DNA of 64,000 bases from Mucilaginibacter empetricola (GCF_024808665.1 NZ_JANUBZ010000002.1:186001-250000), one strand, 5' to 3'. Shown: positions 16,496 to 25,405, counted from the stretch's first letter. Numbers and translations are program-made. Notes: generated by a model from the letters alone, not told the origin.

Positions 16496-17713
16496 TTATA
16501 AATACAGCAGGTACTTTTTGCGCATTGCTTTATAGTTACTCAAAGCAGGTTCCCAACTGGCCCGTATTTGTTGCTCGGTTTTACCGGCTTCTATCTGTTT
16601 ACGCAGTAAATCGGTGCCTGCCAGTTTGGTGAAATAGGCGTTAAAAAAATGCTCCTTATCCGGAAATGCTTTATACAATTCAATTAGCCAGGCCAAATTA
16701 ATGGTGCCGTTAAGGTGTAGTTGATTGGTATTGTAATTCTGAAGATTAATACCGTAACAAACCTTGTCTTTTTGCGGTGGATCTTCACTCATACCAGGTA
16801 TACTTACCGGTTTAAATGAATAAGCATATTTGCCTTCCAGTGATGGATGGCCGATCTGCAAAAAAGGGAACATCGTACCACGGCCTAAACTAAGCGTAGT
16901 GCCTTCAAACAAACATACCGATGGGTAAAGTGCGATGGATTTATCGGTATTTAAGTTGGGCGATGGGTTTACCGGTAACAGGTAAGGCGTGTTATGCAGA
17001 TAGTAGCCCACCTTAATAATTTTCAATTTACATTGCACGTGATTTTTTAGCCAGCCTTCGCCATTTATCATTTGGGCATACTCCGCAATGGTTAAGCCAT
17101 GCACAATGGGAATTGGATTTAAACCCACGAAAGAACGGAAAGCGGTATCCAGCACCGGGCCATCTACATAAGAACCGTTTGGATTGGGCCTGTCCAAAAT
17201 CATCAGCTCAATATTGTTTTCGGCACAGGCCTCCATTACGTATTGCAGGGTTGACAGGTAGGTGTAAAAACGTGCGCCTACATCCTGAATATCAAATATC
17301 ATTAAATCAATTCCCTTTAAATCATCGGGCGTGGGTTTAAAATGTTTGCCATAGAGCGATATAACCGGAAGCCCGGTGGCTTTGTCAACAGCATCATTCA
17401 CCGCACTGCCGTTACTGGCATCGCCCCTGAAACCATGCTCGGGCCCGAATATTTTTTTTATGGCGATATGCAGTTTGAGCAAACTATCAACACTAGGCGT
17501 AAGGTTTTTACCAATAACAGAAGTTTGGTTAACCACCATGCCTATGTTTTTGCCCTTTAAATAACTCACGTACAAATTGGTTTGATCGGCACCGGGAACA
17601 ATAGTTATCCGTTTTACGGGACCGTGGGTTTTATAAGGGTTTTGTGCAAAACTTGTTGCTGCCAACAAGCAGCTTATACAAAGCACCTTGAAAAATATTT
17701 TTAGTTTAAACAT
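16496..17713 (-). CDS. DUF1343 / NamZ-like exo-beta-N-acetylmuramidase (GH171)
   Basis: The 405-residue exported protein (signal peptide cleaved near SFAQN) carries the DUF1343 signatures: GMVVNQTSV (58-66), GPEHGFRGDA (90-99, with Glu92 in the proposed catalytic position), FDIQDVGARFYTYLSTL and LDRPNPNG. The family includes NamZ of Bacillus subtilis, which removes MurNAc from non-reducing ends of peptidoglycan fragments. Here it would act in the periplasm in wall recycling. The gene is monocistronic and divergent from the FtsX-type permease gene; no other muropeptide genes are next to it. Confidence 0.82.
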   Translation of the reverse strand: MFKLKIFFKVLCISCLLAATSFAQNPYKTHGPVKRITIVPGADQTNLYVSYLKGKNIGMVVNQTSVIGKNLTPSVDSLLKLHIAIKKIFGPEHGFRGDASNGSAVNDAVDKATGLPVISLYGKHFKPTPDDLKGIDLMIFDIQDVGARFYTYLSTLQYVMEACAENNIELMILDRPNPNGSYVDGPVLDTAFRSFVGLNPIPIVHGLTIAEYAQMINGEGWLKNHVQCKLKIIKVGYYLHNTPYLLPVNPSPNLNTDKSIALYPSVCLFEGTTLSLGRGTMFPFLQIGHPSLEGKYAYSFKPVSIPGMSEDPPQKDKVCYGINLQNYNTNQLHLNGTINLAWLIELYKAFPDKEHFFNAYFTKLAGTDLLRKQIEAGKTEQQIRASWEPALSNYKAMRKKYLLYL

Positions 17714-17796
17714 AAATTTTTCTGTTAAACAGTTTTAAAAGTATAAGGTTTACCGGCAAAACCGCATATTTGCGAAGGTACAAAAAACATGCTGCA

Positions 17797-19017
17797 TTGA
17801 ATTTCGCCTATTACATAGCTAACCGCATCACATTTAAAACTAAGCGTACGTTTTCCAAATTAATTGTTCGTATAGCAATTATCGGGATAATGCTTGGCCT
17901 GGGCGTGATGATTTTATCGCTGGCTATTGTGCGTGGATTTAAGTACGAAATAAAAGAAAAAGTAAGAGGATTTGCCGGCGATTTACAGGTGGTAAAGCTC
18001 GACTTGAATAACTCGTTTGAGAATTCGCCCTTTCAGGCTAATGCAGGCTTTGAGAAAAAGGCTTTAAGTAATCCTTTAATTACCAATGTGATGCCTTTTG
18101 CCAACAAGCCGGGTATCATCAAATCTAAAAACGAGATTGAAGGTATTGTGTTGAAAGGCGTAGACAAAAACTACGACTGGTCCTTTTTTAAAAAAAATAT
18201 GATTGCGGGTGACGTAATTGATTTTAAAGACACCACGGCATCAAAAAAACAACTACTCATATCGCAAATAATTGCTAACCGCCTTCGACTAAAGGTGGGC
18301 GATAAAATTTTGATGTATTTTGTGCAGGAGCCGCTCAGGGTGCGTCCGTTTACCATACGTGGAATTTATAGTTTTGGTATTGAGGATGTAGATAAGAGCT
18401 ATGTGGTTGGTGATTTATCGTTAATTACCCGTCTCAATAGCTGGCACGATGACGAAATAGGAGGGTATGAAGTAAAAATTACTGATTTTGACCGTTTGGA
18501 CGAAGCCAGCGATTTTATAAACAGCATACTGCCCGTAAAGCTAAAATCATATACAGTAGTTGATAATTATCCGGCCATATTTGCCTGGCTCGGTTTATTG
18601 GATGGCAATACCAAAGTTGTTTTAATATTGATGATAATGGTGGCTGTAATTAACATGATATCGGCCCTGTTAATAATGATATTGGAGCGTACTACCATGA
18701 TCGGTATGTTAAAAGCGCTTGGTGCAACTAACTGGAGCATCAGGAAGGTGTTTTTGTATAATGCCTTTTACCTGATTAGCCTGGGAATGCTACTGGGGAA
18801 TTTATTTGGTATAGGCTGCGGATATTTTCAGTACAGCACCCACTTTTTTAAGCTCGACCAGGCATCGTACTACATGAACTTTGTTCCCATTCAATTTAAC
18901 TGGATGGACCTGCTGGAATTAAATGCGGGTACCCTTGTTATTTGCCTGTTGGTAATGATAGGTCCATCTATGCTGGTAACTAAAATTACGCCGGTTAAAG
19001 CGATAAGGTTTAAATGA
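17797..19017 (+). CDS. LolC/LolE-type FtsX-family ABC permease
   Basis: The frame has no early ATG. TTG codons at 17770 and 17797 are possible starts; I chose 17797 because it gives the family-like beginning NFAYYIANRITFK and a CATATTTG promoter-like box overlaps the earlier one. The 406-residue product has TM1 (about IVRIAIIGIMLGLGVMILSL), a periplasmic MacB-like domain, then three C-terminal helices with the FtsX signature NMISALLIMILERTTMIGMLKALGA. In lipoprotein sorting such proteins release lipoproteins from the inner membrane with a separate ATPase, which is not encoded next door. Confidence 0.8.
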   Translation: MNFAYYIANRITFKTKRTFSKLIVRIAIIGIMLGLGVMILSLAIVRGFKYEIKEKVRGFAGDLQVVKLDLNNSFENSPFQANAGFEKKALSNPLITNVMPFANKPGIIKSKNEIEGIVLKGVDKNYDWSFFKKNMIAGDVIDFKDTTASKKQLLISQIIANRLRLKVGDKILMYFVQEPLRVRPFTIRGIYSFGIEDVDKSYVVGDLSLITRLNSWHDDEIGGYEVKITDFDRLDEASDFINSILPVKLKSYTVVDNYPAIFAWLGLLDGNTKVVLILMIMVAVINMISALLIMILERTTMIGMLKALGATNWSIRKVFLYNAFYLISLGMLLGNLFGIGCGYFQYSTHFFKLDQASYYMNFVPIQFNWMDLLELNAGTLVICLLVMIGPSMLVTKITPVKAIRFK

Positions 19018-19073
19018 GTTGAAAGCCCAAAGCGGGAAAGGAAGCTAAAAGCTCTATTTGAAAAAATTACCAC

Positions 19074-20645
19074 CTATTTCTTCGTCGAGAAGTTGAATTT
19101 TAAGTTTATGCCTCCGGATCCGAACCTTATTTGTTGCGAGCCTAAACCTTCTAACGGATATTTTAAAAACGGTTCAACAATCAGGTGATTTTTTCCTATC
19201 GGGTAACCTATGCCAAATGCCAGGTTAAGTGTTTTGGCAAAGTAAAAACTATCGAAACTCTTGTTGGTGGTTGCTCCTTGCGTTTGTTGCAAGGTGGACG
19301 AATTTAATGTTGGATAGTTATAAAAATAAGTGTACGACTCATTGATAAATGTTCCAGAACTTAAGCCTGCCAGAATATAAGTATCACTTTTTTGTGGATT
19401 GATTTCGTATTTAAGATTCAACGGAATATCTAACCCCACCAGGTTTGCATCATAATTTTTAATTGACGGCGTAGCAACCTGCGCATAATTGGCATAGGCT
19501 GCAGTAACCGCATTTGGACGCGCTAATGTATACAATGATGTTGCCGCCGCGGCATCGGTAGAGGCAACGCCCGGATAACTCAACGTATTTTGCCCAATGG
19601 CTACACCCGTAACCAGTTTAAGGTTATTGTTGATTTTAATATCCGACGAAAAACCCGCGCCAACATTTACCTCATCGTTGCTGCCTTTTGCGTAGCTGAA
19701 ATAGGTGGCTGCATAAACACCAAAATGAACCCGTTTATCCTTGTTTTTTATATCATCTTTTGTTTTTTTCAATGCAGTTTGTTTGTCATCGGCAAACATA
19801 TCGGCTATTGTTTTCTTTGGCGGCTTTGGTGTTGCTGCAATTTTATTGGTATTGGCCGTGTCTTTTGGGGCACTGGTTATAACCTGATTCTGTGGTTTTT
19901 TAATCACCGGGTTATTTTCATTATCCGTGGCATCGTTTGCAGCCAGGCTTTCTTGTGTTGCCTTATCAGTTGTGGCTAAAGGCAACGTTGAGGATGCTTT
20001 TTTGCCAGGTTTAACTGTTTTTTGTTTGCTTGTGGTTGCTATGCTTTGTTGATACGATTCTTCTGTCTCTTGTTTATTGGCATTAACCTTAGTATGCGCC
20101 GGAGTAGTCTTGTTTTTGGCAATCAGGCTGCTTTTAGATGAATATAAAACACTACCTGAACCCCAATGCTGATTTTTATTTAAAGTATCGTTTCCTGGGG
20201 TTTGAACAACGGCAATTTCCTGGTGGTTTTGTTTTGCCTGCTGACCAGCACCTTGCCCGATATTATTTTTTTTGTTTGATGTTCCTGCAATTTGTGATTG
20301 CTGTTGCCCAGCGATTGAATGTGTATTGCCTACGGTATCAATTTGAGCTTTTTTCTTGATGATGACTGGTTGCGACTGATTATGCTTTACCGATTGGGCA
20401 GTATAGCTCTTTACCTGAATAGTGTCATCATTTTTAGTAAAATACCATAAGCCTATCCCTAAAAACAGCAACAGGCCGGCGGCAACAGAACCCCACCACA
20501 GCCAGATGAGGCCACGGCGCTTTGATTCTTTTTCCGGAAATTTTTCGCGCAGCAACAACCAGCCTTCGTCGGCTCCGGTGTCATCAAAGTTTTCAAACAC
20601 CTGTTGTATACGCTTTTTTAATTCGTTATCCAGTTGTTCGTCCAT
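19074..20645 (-). CDS. Membrane-anchored protein with C-terminal outer-membrane beta-barrel-like domain, paired with ECF sigma factor
   Basis: The 523-residue protein has a short N-terminal cytoplasmic segment (about 1-44) containing a helical stretch, one membrane helix (LIWLWWGSVAAGLLLFLGIG), a low-complexity Gln/Thr/Lys/Asn-rich linker of about 230 residues and a C-terminal region with the alternating pattern of an outer-membrane beta-barrel (from VHFGVYAATYFSYA to the end GGINLKFNF). The start overlaps the ECF sigma gene by 20 bases, so translation is probably coupled. This suggests an anti-sigma-like or signal-sensing role spanning the envelope (inference). No classical zinc anti-sigma motif is seen. 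Confidence 0.65.
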   Translation of the reverse strand: MDEQLDNELKKRIQQVFENFDDTGADEGWLLLREKFPEKESKRRGLIWLWWGSVAAGLLLFLGIGLWYFTKNDDTIQVKSYTAQSVKHNQSQPVIIKKKAQIDTVGNTHSIAGQQQSQIAGTSNKKNNIGQGAGQQAKQNHQEIAVVQTPGNDTLNKNQHWGSGSVLYSSKSSLIAKNKTTPAHTKVNANKQETEESYQQSIATTSKQKTVKPGKKASSTLPLATTDKATQESLAANDATDNENNPVIKKPQNQVITSAPKDTANTNKIAATPKPPKKTIADMFADDKQTALKKTKDDIKNKDKRVHFGVYAATYFSYAKGSNDEVNVGAGFSSDIKINNNLKLVTGVAIGQNTLSYPGVASTDAAAATSLYTLARPNAVTAAYANYAQVATPSIKNYDANLVGLDIPLNLKYEINPQKSDTYILAGLSSGTFINESYTYFYNYPTLNSSTLQQTQGATTNKSFDSFYFAKTLNLAFGIGYPIGKNHLIVEPFLKYPLEGLGSQQIRFGSGGINLKFNFSTKK

Positions 20646-21192
20646 TATTTTGTGCTTCTGCCTTTAACATATTTCTTAATCGTTCTTTTGCCCTGCTCAA
20701 ATAAACACGCGATGAGCTTGGCGGTATGGATAATATCCCGGCTATTTCGTCGTGATTGTATCCATCAATTTCATACAGGTTAAAAATGGTTAGTTGTATT
20801 GCCGGTAGTTGGTTCATCAGCTTTAATATGTCCTGTGCGTTAAGGTCATCAATAGCTTTTGCCTGGGTGCTTAATGGCATAGCGTCGTCAAGTTCAATAT
20901 TTAATTGAAATTTCAGATCCTTTCTGCGGCGGTCAATAGCTGTATTTACCATAATGGTACGTAGCCATGCTTTAAAAGGTTTATCGCTGTTATAATTTCC
21001 TATGGCGTTAAATATTTTTATAAAACCATCATTTACAACCTCCAATGCATCATCTCTGTTTAAGCTGTAGCGTAAACTAATACCCATAGCGTAGCCATAG
21101 AAAAGCTTATACAGCATTTCCTGATGTTTTAGGCTACCTGTTTTGCATTTGCTGATGATTTCGTCTTCCGCAATGCCCCGGGATTGATGCAT
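20626..21192 (-). CDS. ECF-type RNA polymerase sigma factor
   Basis: The 188-residue protein has sigma region 2 (MLYKLFYGYAMGISLRY, then DALEVVNDGFIKIFNAI, the -10 recognition helix, and PFKAWLRTIMVNTAIDRRR) and region 4 (LPAIQLTIFNLYEIDGYNHDEIAGIL, a helix-turn-helix ending SSSRVYLSRAKERLRNML). This is the Bacteroidota ECF pattern. It overlaps the downstream membrane/beta-barrel gene, which is likely its regulatory partner. The gene begins the two-gene operon. Confidence 0.9.
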   Translation of the reverse strand: MHQSRGIAEDEIISKCKTGSLKHQEMLYKLFYGYAMGISLRYSLNRDDALEVVNDGFIKIFNAIGNYNSDKPFKAWLRTIMVNTAIDRRRKDLKFQLNIELDDAMPLSTQAKAIDDLNAQDILKLMNQLPAIQLTIFNLYEIDGYNHDEIAGILSIPPSSSRVYLSRAKERLRNMLKAEAQNNGRTTG

Positions 21193-21280
21193 TAAGTGTG
21201 TTTAGTTCTGCCTGTATTTTAATTTGTTTATTGCCCTTTACGGGAAAAAGGGGGTAATCGCTACAGCATATTGAAAATAA

Positions 21281-21343
21281 GTTGATTAGGTTAACCTCGA
21301 GCAAACTGAATTGCCACAGTTTTAGTCAAATAGCCTAATCAAC
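21281..21343. repeat. Inverted repeat between the lipoprotein gene and the ECF operon
   Basis: GTTGATTAGG (21281-21290) is repeated in reverse complement as CCTAATCAAC (21334-21343), with 43 bases between. It lies upstream of the ECF sigma gene and directly after the lipoprotein gene (minus strand). It may be a terminator-like hairpin or regulatory site; no T-run is attached to the outer arms. Confidence 0.4.
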
Positions 21344-21350
21344 CACAAAA

Positions 21351-21791
21351 TTAGTTGGTTTTTTTCAAATCATACTGCAGAACGATGGTATCCAACGGGC
21401 TGGCGGCCAGCATTTGAAGTACCGACGATCCATCGTAATAGTACTCATAATCGCCATTTAAATGCGTTTTGGGTGGTATACCGGTTTTAGGATAAGTTAC
21501 ATCCGTAAAATCAACATAAGTGGCATTAATAGCGTATGTTCCATGACTACCGGCGTGTACAGTTGCGGTATCTCCGGTAACCGTATAGCCATAGGTTGAA
21601 TTCATTGTCAATTGTATAGTAGCCTTTGATGTATCATGTACGCCAGTTTGTGCATTTGTACGTATAAGCGAAAATTGGCCCGAAAAAGTGCCTACCGGGT
21701 AATTAACAGGCGTAGGCGTAGCTTTATTGCCAACGCAGCTGCTTGCTAATACAATAACCGAAAGAAATAAGTAAAGTAATTTAGATTTCAT
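21351..21791 (-). CDS. Small lipoprotein of unknown function
   Basis: The 146-residue product has a lipoprotein signal with lipobox LASSC (Cys19). The mature part is strand-rich, with TGTFSGQFSLIRT-like alternation and many Thr, Tyr and Val, suggesting a small beta-sandwich or lipocalin-like fold, similar to other Bacteroidota exported lipoproteins of this size. I do not recognise the family. It is transcribed alone, upstream of and in the same direction as the ECF operon. Confidence 0.6.
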   Translation of the reverse strand: MKSKLLYLFLSVIVLASSCVGNKATPTPVNYPVGTFSGQFSLIRTNAQTGVHDTSKATIQLTMNSTYGYTVTGDTATVHAGSHGTYAINATYVDFTDVTYPKTGIPPKTHLNGDYEYYYDGSSVLQMLAASPLDTIVLQYDLKKTN

Positions 21792-21851
21792 ACGCTAATT
21801 TTTAGGGTTTACGTTAATTAACCTAATAACGCTACAATATATCAGCATATT

Positions 21852-22655
21852 TTATATTTTTTTTGCTTCTTCCCAAAAAATATCCATTTCGGCTAAACTC
21901 ATGTCGTGCAGTTGCTTACCGCTCTCTTTTGCTTTTGTTTCCAGGTATTGGAAGCGTTTAATAAACTTACGGTTGGTTTTCTCTAAAGCATCCTCTGGAT
22001 TTATGTTGATGAAGCGGGCATAGTTAATCAGCGAAAATAAAAGATCGCCAAATTCACCTTCTGCTTTTTCATGATCGATGGTGCTTTGGTCTTCAACATT
22101 AAATTCATTTTTAAATTCCTGCAACTCTTCCTCAACCTTTGCCCAAACCTGGCTTTTCTCTTCCCAGTCAAACCCAACACCACGCGCTTTTTCCTGTATG
22201 CGCGATGCTTTCACCAATGCAGGTAGTGACAAAGGGACACCACCCAGTACTGATTTGTTGCCCTCTTTAAGCTTTATTTGTTCCCAGTTGCGTTTTACAT
22301 CATTTTCGTCTTGTACATCAACATCGCCATAAATATGCGGATGGCGGTTCACCAGTTTATCGCAAATGCTATTTAGTACATCTGTAATATTAAAGTCGTT
22401 GGTTTCAGAAGCAATACGGGCATAAAATACCAGGTGCAACATAATATCACCCAACTCCTTTTTTATTTCGGGCATATCGGCGCTTAATATCGCGTCTGAT
22501 AGTTCATAAGTTTCCTCGATAGTTAAGTGGCGCAGACTTTCGAGCGTTTGTTTTTTGTCCCAGGGGCAATTCAAACGCAGATCGTCCATAATGGTAAGCA
22601 AACGGGTAAATGCAGTTTCGGGTGTAGCCGCGGTTGAAGGAGGTATTAATGCCAT
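21852..22655 (-). CDS. mazG: Nucleoside triphosphate pyrophosphohydrolase
   Basis: The 267-residue length and layout match full MazG with two domains. The first begins LLTIMDDLRLNCPWDKKQTLESLRHL-like and includes EETYEL and KKELGDIMLHL (the Mg-binding Glu and Asp). The second includes KVEEELQEF, GEFGDLLFSLINYARF and the closing NRKFIKRFQYLE. MazG hydrolyses NTPs to NMP and PPi and helps clear damaged nucleotides or control ppGpp. It is the first of a group of three minus-strand genes only loosely spaced and not clearly an operon. Confidence 0.92.
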   Translation of the reverse strand: MALIPPSTAATPETAFTRLLTIMDDLRLNCPWDKKQTLESLRHLTIEETYELSDAILSADMPEIKKELGDIMLHLVFYARIASETNDFNITDVLNSICDKLVNRHPHIYGDVDVQDENDVKRNWEQIKLKEGNKSVLGGVPLSLPALVKASRIQEKARGVGFDWEEKSQVWAKVEEELQEFKNEFNVEDQSTIDHEKAEGEFGDLLFSLINYARFININPEDALEKTNRKFIKRFQYLETKAKESGKQLHDMSLAEMDIFWEEAKKI

Positions 22656-22734
22656 AAGAAATGTTTGATGTAAAAATAAGATTTAGTCCGAAAACCAGAA
22701 AGCGCTGTTATCGACTCAAAAAAAGATAGAATAA

Positions 22735-23436
22735 TCAGGCTAATTTTACTGCGCGCAGCATTTCTCTTTTTCCTGGCGCGCCTTTAGCCTTTTCAACTTT
22801 GCAGCCCAGCGCTTTCATGACTCGTTTAAGGTTTCCGGTGATGGCGTAGGTTACAAATACACCTCCCGGTTTTAAAAACTGCACAGTATGTGCTATCGCA
22901 GTGTCATCCCACATTTCCGGCTGGTAGGTAGCTGCAAAGGCGTCAAAATAAATAACATCATATTGCTTATTTGACTCAAAGTTGAGCAATTGGCAGTGGG
23001 CAATTTGCAGTTGGCAATTTTGGGTGACGGCTTCAGTACTTGTCAGGTTTTCCTCATAATGACTAAGGAAATTGTTCCAGGTTTCTGCCGAAACATATTG
23101 TTCATAGCCGGTTTGGCTAATCATTTCTAAACTTAACGGGTAAGCTTCAATACCGGTATAATCGAGTTTAACTTTTTCATCGGCGCAAAAATCAGCGCTT
23201 AATAAAAAGTTGAGGCCCGTGCCAAAACCAACTTCTAATATGGAAACGGCGTCCTCTTTTGATGCAGTGTTACTTTGCAAATAATAATCAAGGCCCGAGC
23301 TTACAAATACATGTTTGCTTTCTTGCAAAGCGCCATGTTTTGAATGATAGTTTTCGCCAACTTCCGGATTATAGATAGTCTTAGAACCATCGGCAGTTTC
23401 AACTATTTTCAGTTTGGGCGATTGTTCATGGTTCAT
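22735..23436 (-). CDS. mnmD: MnmD-type tRNA methyltransferase (5-aminomethyl-2-thiouridine methylation)
   Basis: The 233-residue protein starts with KIVETADGSKTIYNPEVGENYHSKHGALQES-like residues (family-typical 'YHS.hGA..E'), followed by the SAM motif ILEVGFGTGLNFLLSA and later IYFDAFAATYQPEMWDD and KPGGVFVTYAITGNLKRVMKALG. This is the methyltransferase part of MnmC without the FAD oxidase domain, as is usual outside Proteobacteria. It makes mnm5s2U34 in tRNA. The start codon is 15 bases after the stop of the MBL-rhodanese gene, so both are probably co-transcribed. Confidence 0.85.
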   Translation of the reverse strand: MNHEQSPKLKIVETADGSKTIYNPEVGENYHSKHGALQESKHVFVSSGLDYYLQSNTASKEDAVSILEVGFGTGLNFLLSADFCADEKVKLDYTGIEAYPLSLEMISQTGYEQYVSAETWNNFLSHYEENLTSTEAVTQNCQLQIAHCQLLNFESNKQYDVIYFDAFAATYQPEMWDDTAIAHTVQFLKPGGVFVTYAITGNLKRVMKALGCKVEKAKGAPGKREMLRAVKLA

Positions 23437-23451
23437 AGCTACGTGTTACTA

Positions 23452-24810
23452 TTAACCTATTGACTGCAATGTTTTGTTCTGAATATCGACAATAGTTTCG
23501 CTCAAATCAAAAACCGGAACCGCAGTTATAGCAGCCGAAATAATACTGGCAGCGGCGGCCGAGCGGTAACCTGCGGCACAATGTACCACTATAGGTTTAT
23601 CAGTTGGTATTTCGCCAATACGTTCACGTAATTCGGGCAGGGGGATTGTATCGGCATGGTTAAATATCAGGTTGCTCTCCGTTTCGTTAGGATTGCGCAC
23701 ATCAACCACCGTATAATTTTCTGATTGAGCAGTAAACGTATTGATATCCAATTCGGGTGCTTTTTCTGTCGCGTTATCCGGAACTAATAGCGCGCCTTTA
23801 ATGTTTTGCTCATATCCAATTTTGGCTGCTTTGATAATGGCAATATCCAGCTCGGCATCGGTAGCAGCAACTAAATAAAACTGTTCAGTTGGGTTTACAA
23901 TTGAGCCTAACCATGTTTCAAATTTGCCACCGTCCTGCAGGTTGATGGCTCCTTTTATATGGCCATTTCTAAATTGTTCCATCGGCCGGGTGTCAATTAC
24001 CAGTGTGTTTTTGTCCAAAGGCGCGTTACGATCAATTTTTGCGACTGATGCTATACTTTGTTTAAATGATGGTGCGCCTTTTTTATTCATCTCCACATCG
24101 GCTGCAAAATATTTAGGTGCAAATGGCTGATCGGAAGTAAGTGTTTTAACAAACTGCAATTCGTCCATCAGTTGCAGCGCATAGTTTTCGCGTAGCTCGC
24201 GGCCTATGGTACTCTGCAAATCAGGACTCATGTTTTTTCCGCATAATGAACCGGGGCCGTGCGCCGGGTAAACCACCACATGATGCGGCAGTTTCATTAG
24301 TTTATTGCGGGTGGAGTGATACATCTGGCGTGCCAGCTCTTCTTTTTTGGCGGTGATATTGCCTGCATTCTCACGCAGATCGGGCCGGCCAACATCGCCC
24401 ACAAATAACGTATCACCGGTAAATATTACCTGCTCTTTACCATGCTCATCTTCAACCAAAATACAAATAGAATCGGGCGAATGGCCCGGTGTATTGATGG
24501 CTTTTAATTTTATATCGTTTAATTTAATAACGTCGTCGTCATCAAAGCTTTCGTGCGGGTATTCGGCTCCGGTCAATTTACTTACATAAATGGGGGCGCC
24601 GGTTGTTTGATGTATCTCCAGGTGCGAGCTCACAAAATCGGCATGCGGGTGGGTCTCAATTACACCCGTAATATCAGCATCATGCTGTTGAGCAAAATCA
24701 TAATAGGCTTGCGGATCGCGCGCCGGATCAATCACTATCATTTTTCCATTACTCACCACAGCATACGAGCCATGGGCTAAACCTTTATCGTAAAATTGTT
24801 GAATAATCAT
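23452..24810 (-). CDS. MBL-fold hydrolase fused to two rhodanese domains (persulfide dioxygenase-like)
   Basis: The 452-residue protein joins a metallo-beta-lactamase domain (about 1-240; THPHADF at 53-59, later TPGHSPDSICIL, FTGDTLFVGDVGRPD and VVYPAHGPGS) to two rhodanese domains. The first (about 265-350) lacks a catalytic Cys (QFYLVAATDAEL). The second (about 360-450) keeps the active loop VVHCAAGYRSAAA. Such fusions resemble ETHE1/BlhII-type sulfur-transfer enzymes that oxidise glutathione or other persulfides. The usual His after HxHxD is Phe59. The start lies 8 bases after a promoter box, so the message may be leaderless. Confidence 0.8.
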   Translation of the reverse strand: MIIQQFYDKGLAHGSYAVVSNGKMIVIDPARDPQAYYDFAQQHDADITGVIETHPHADFVSSHLEIHQTTGAPIYVSKLTGAEYPHESFDDDDVIKLNDIKLKAINTPGHSPDSICILVEDEHGKEQVIFTGDTLFVGDVGRPDLRENAGNITAKKEELARQMYHSTRNKLMKLPHHVVVYPAHGPGSLCGKNMSPDLQSTIGRELRENYALQLMDELQFVKTLTSDQPFAPKYFAADVEMNKKGAPSFKQSIASVAKIDRNAPLDKNTLVIDTRPMEQFRNGHIKGAINLQDGGKFETWLGSIVNPTEQFYLVAATDAELDIAIIKAAKIGYEQNIKGALLVPDNATEKAPELDINTFTAQSENYTVVDVRNPNETESNLIFNHADTIPLPELRERIGEIPTDKPIVVHCAAGYRSAAAASIISAAITAVPVFDLSETIVDIQNKTLQSIG

Positions 24811-24818
24811 TCTGCGGG

Positions 24819-24826
24819 CAAAGATA
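24819..24826 (-). promoter_or_regulatory. Candidate -7 box 8 bases from the MBL-rhodanese start codon
   Basis: The minus strand reads TATCTTTG, an exact TAnnTTTG match. Only 8 bases separate it from the ATG, so transcription would begin at or near the start codon. Confidence 0.4.
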
Positions 24827-24841
24827 ATGTTATTTCGGAAT

Positions 24842-25033
24842 GCGAAATGTCGATTGCGGAATTGTTGTTTTTGGATGACTTATTTCGGAATGCGGAATGA
24901 TTTTGAATGCGGAGTGCGGAAGTTCAAATGCGGAATGATTATTAATGCGGGATTTGGGCTACTGCACTTCGACTTCAAAACATTTCGCAATCGGCATTTC
25001 GCGTTCAAAGACATTTCGCAATCGGCATTTCGC
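24842..25033. repeat. Intergenic inverted/direct repeat element (AATGCGGA / CATTTCGC type)
   Basis: A 23-bp unit starting ACATTTCGCAATCGGCATTT occurs at 24980-25002 and again at 25011-25033 (31-bp step). An imperfect inverted copy, GCGAAATGTCGATTGCGGAA, lies at 24842-24861, and GCGGAAT motifs recur between. The whole region can fold back on itself. It fills most of the 238-base gap between the MBL-rhodanese and zinc-ribbon genes and contains no convincing gene. It looks like a dispersed REP- or MITE-like palindromic element (inference). Confidence 0.6.
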
Positions 25034-25048
25034 ATTCCGCAATAAAAA

Positions 25049-25405
25049 TCATTCTTCCCGTTTTACCAGCAAAAATTCATCGCTATCCAGCGGCAGGTAG
25101 CCATACTCATAGCAAAAATGGTAAGTTTTTCCATTTTGAGTTTGATAGCTGCGGGTGTGGTATTCAAAGTCAAAGCCCTTGGCAACCAGCTTTTTTCGAG
25201 TGGTTTTTGTTTTGCCGGATGGATTTAGCTCTTCCAATATCCGTCTGTTGCGTTTCAAAATGTTATTGATATTCCGCACCAGGTTATAGCTATTGCTGTT
25301 TAGCTGGTTATTGTAATTGTTGCGGCATAAATCGTTACAGAACTTTTTATCGGCTCTGCCATGCAAAACGGTACCACAATCAAGGCAAACTCTTTCTTCA
25401 TTCAT
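25049..25405 (-). CDS. Small zinc-ribbon protein of unknown function
   Basis: I start at the ATG at 25405 rather than 25441, giving 118 residues that begin directly with the zinc ribbon MNEERVCLDCGTVLHGRADK. Four Cys (VCLDCG, KFCNDLC) would bind one zinc. The middle is basic and Asn-rich, and the C-terminus is strand-rich and aromatic (FDFEYHTRSY, YHFCYEYGYLPL). Short ribbon proteins of this type are common in Bacteroidota; their role is unknown, although the basic region suggests nucleic acid contact. A TATCTTTA box is only 5 bases upstream of this ATG. Confidence 0.65.
   Translation of the reverse strand: MNEERVCLDCGTVLHGRADKKFCNDLCRNNYNNQLNSNSYNLVRNINNILKRNRRILEELNPSGKTKTTRKKLVAKGFDFEYHTRSYQTQNGKTYHFCYEYGYLPLDSDEFLLVKREE

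Noticed and set aside
24980..25033. Possible CRISPR array
   Set aside because: Only two direct units with an 8-base gap between them, no regular spacers and no cas genes.
24827..25045. 72-codon + strand ORF in the MBL/zinc-ribbon gap
   Set aside because: It is made of the repeated CATTTCGC/GCGGAAT units and is a by-product of the repeat.
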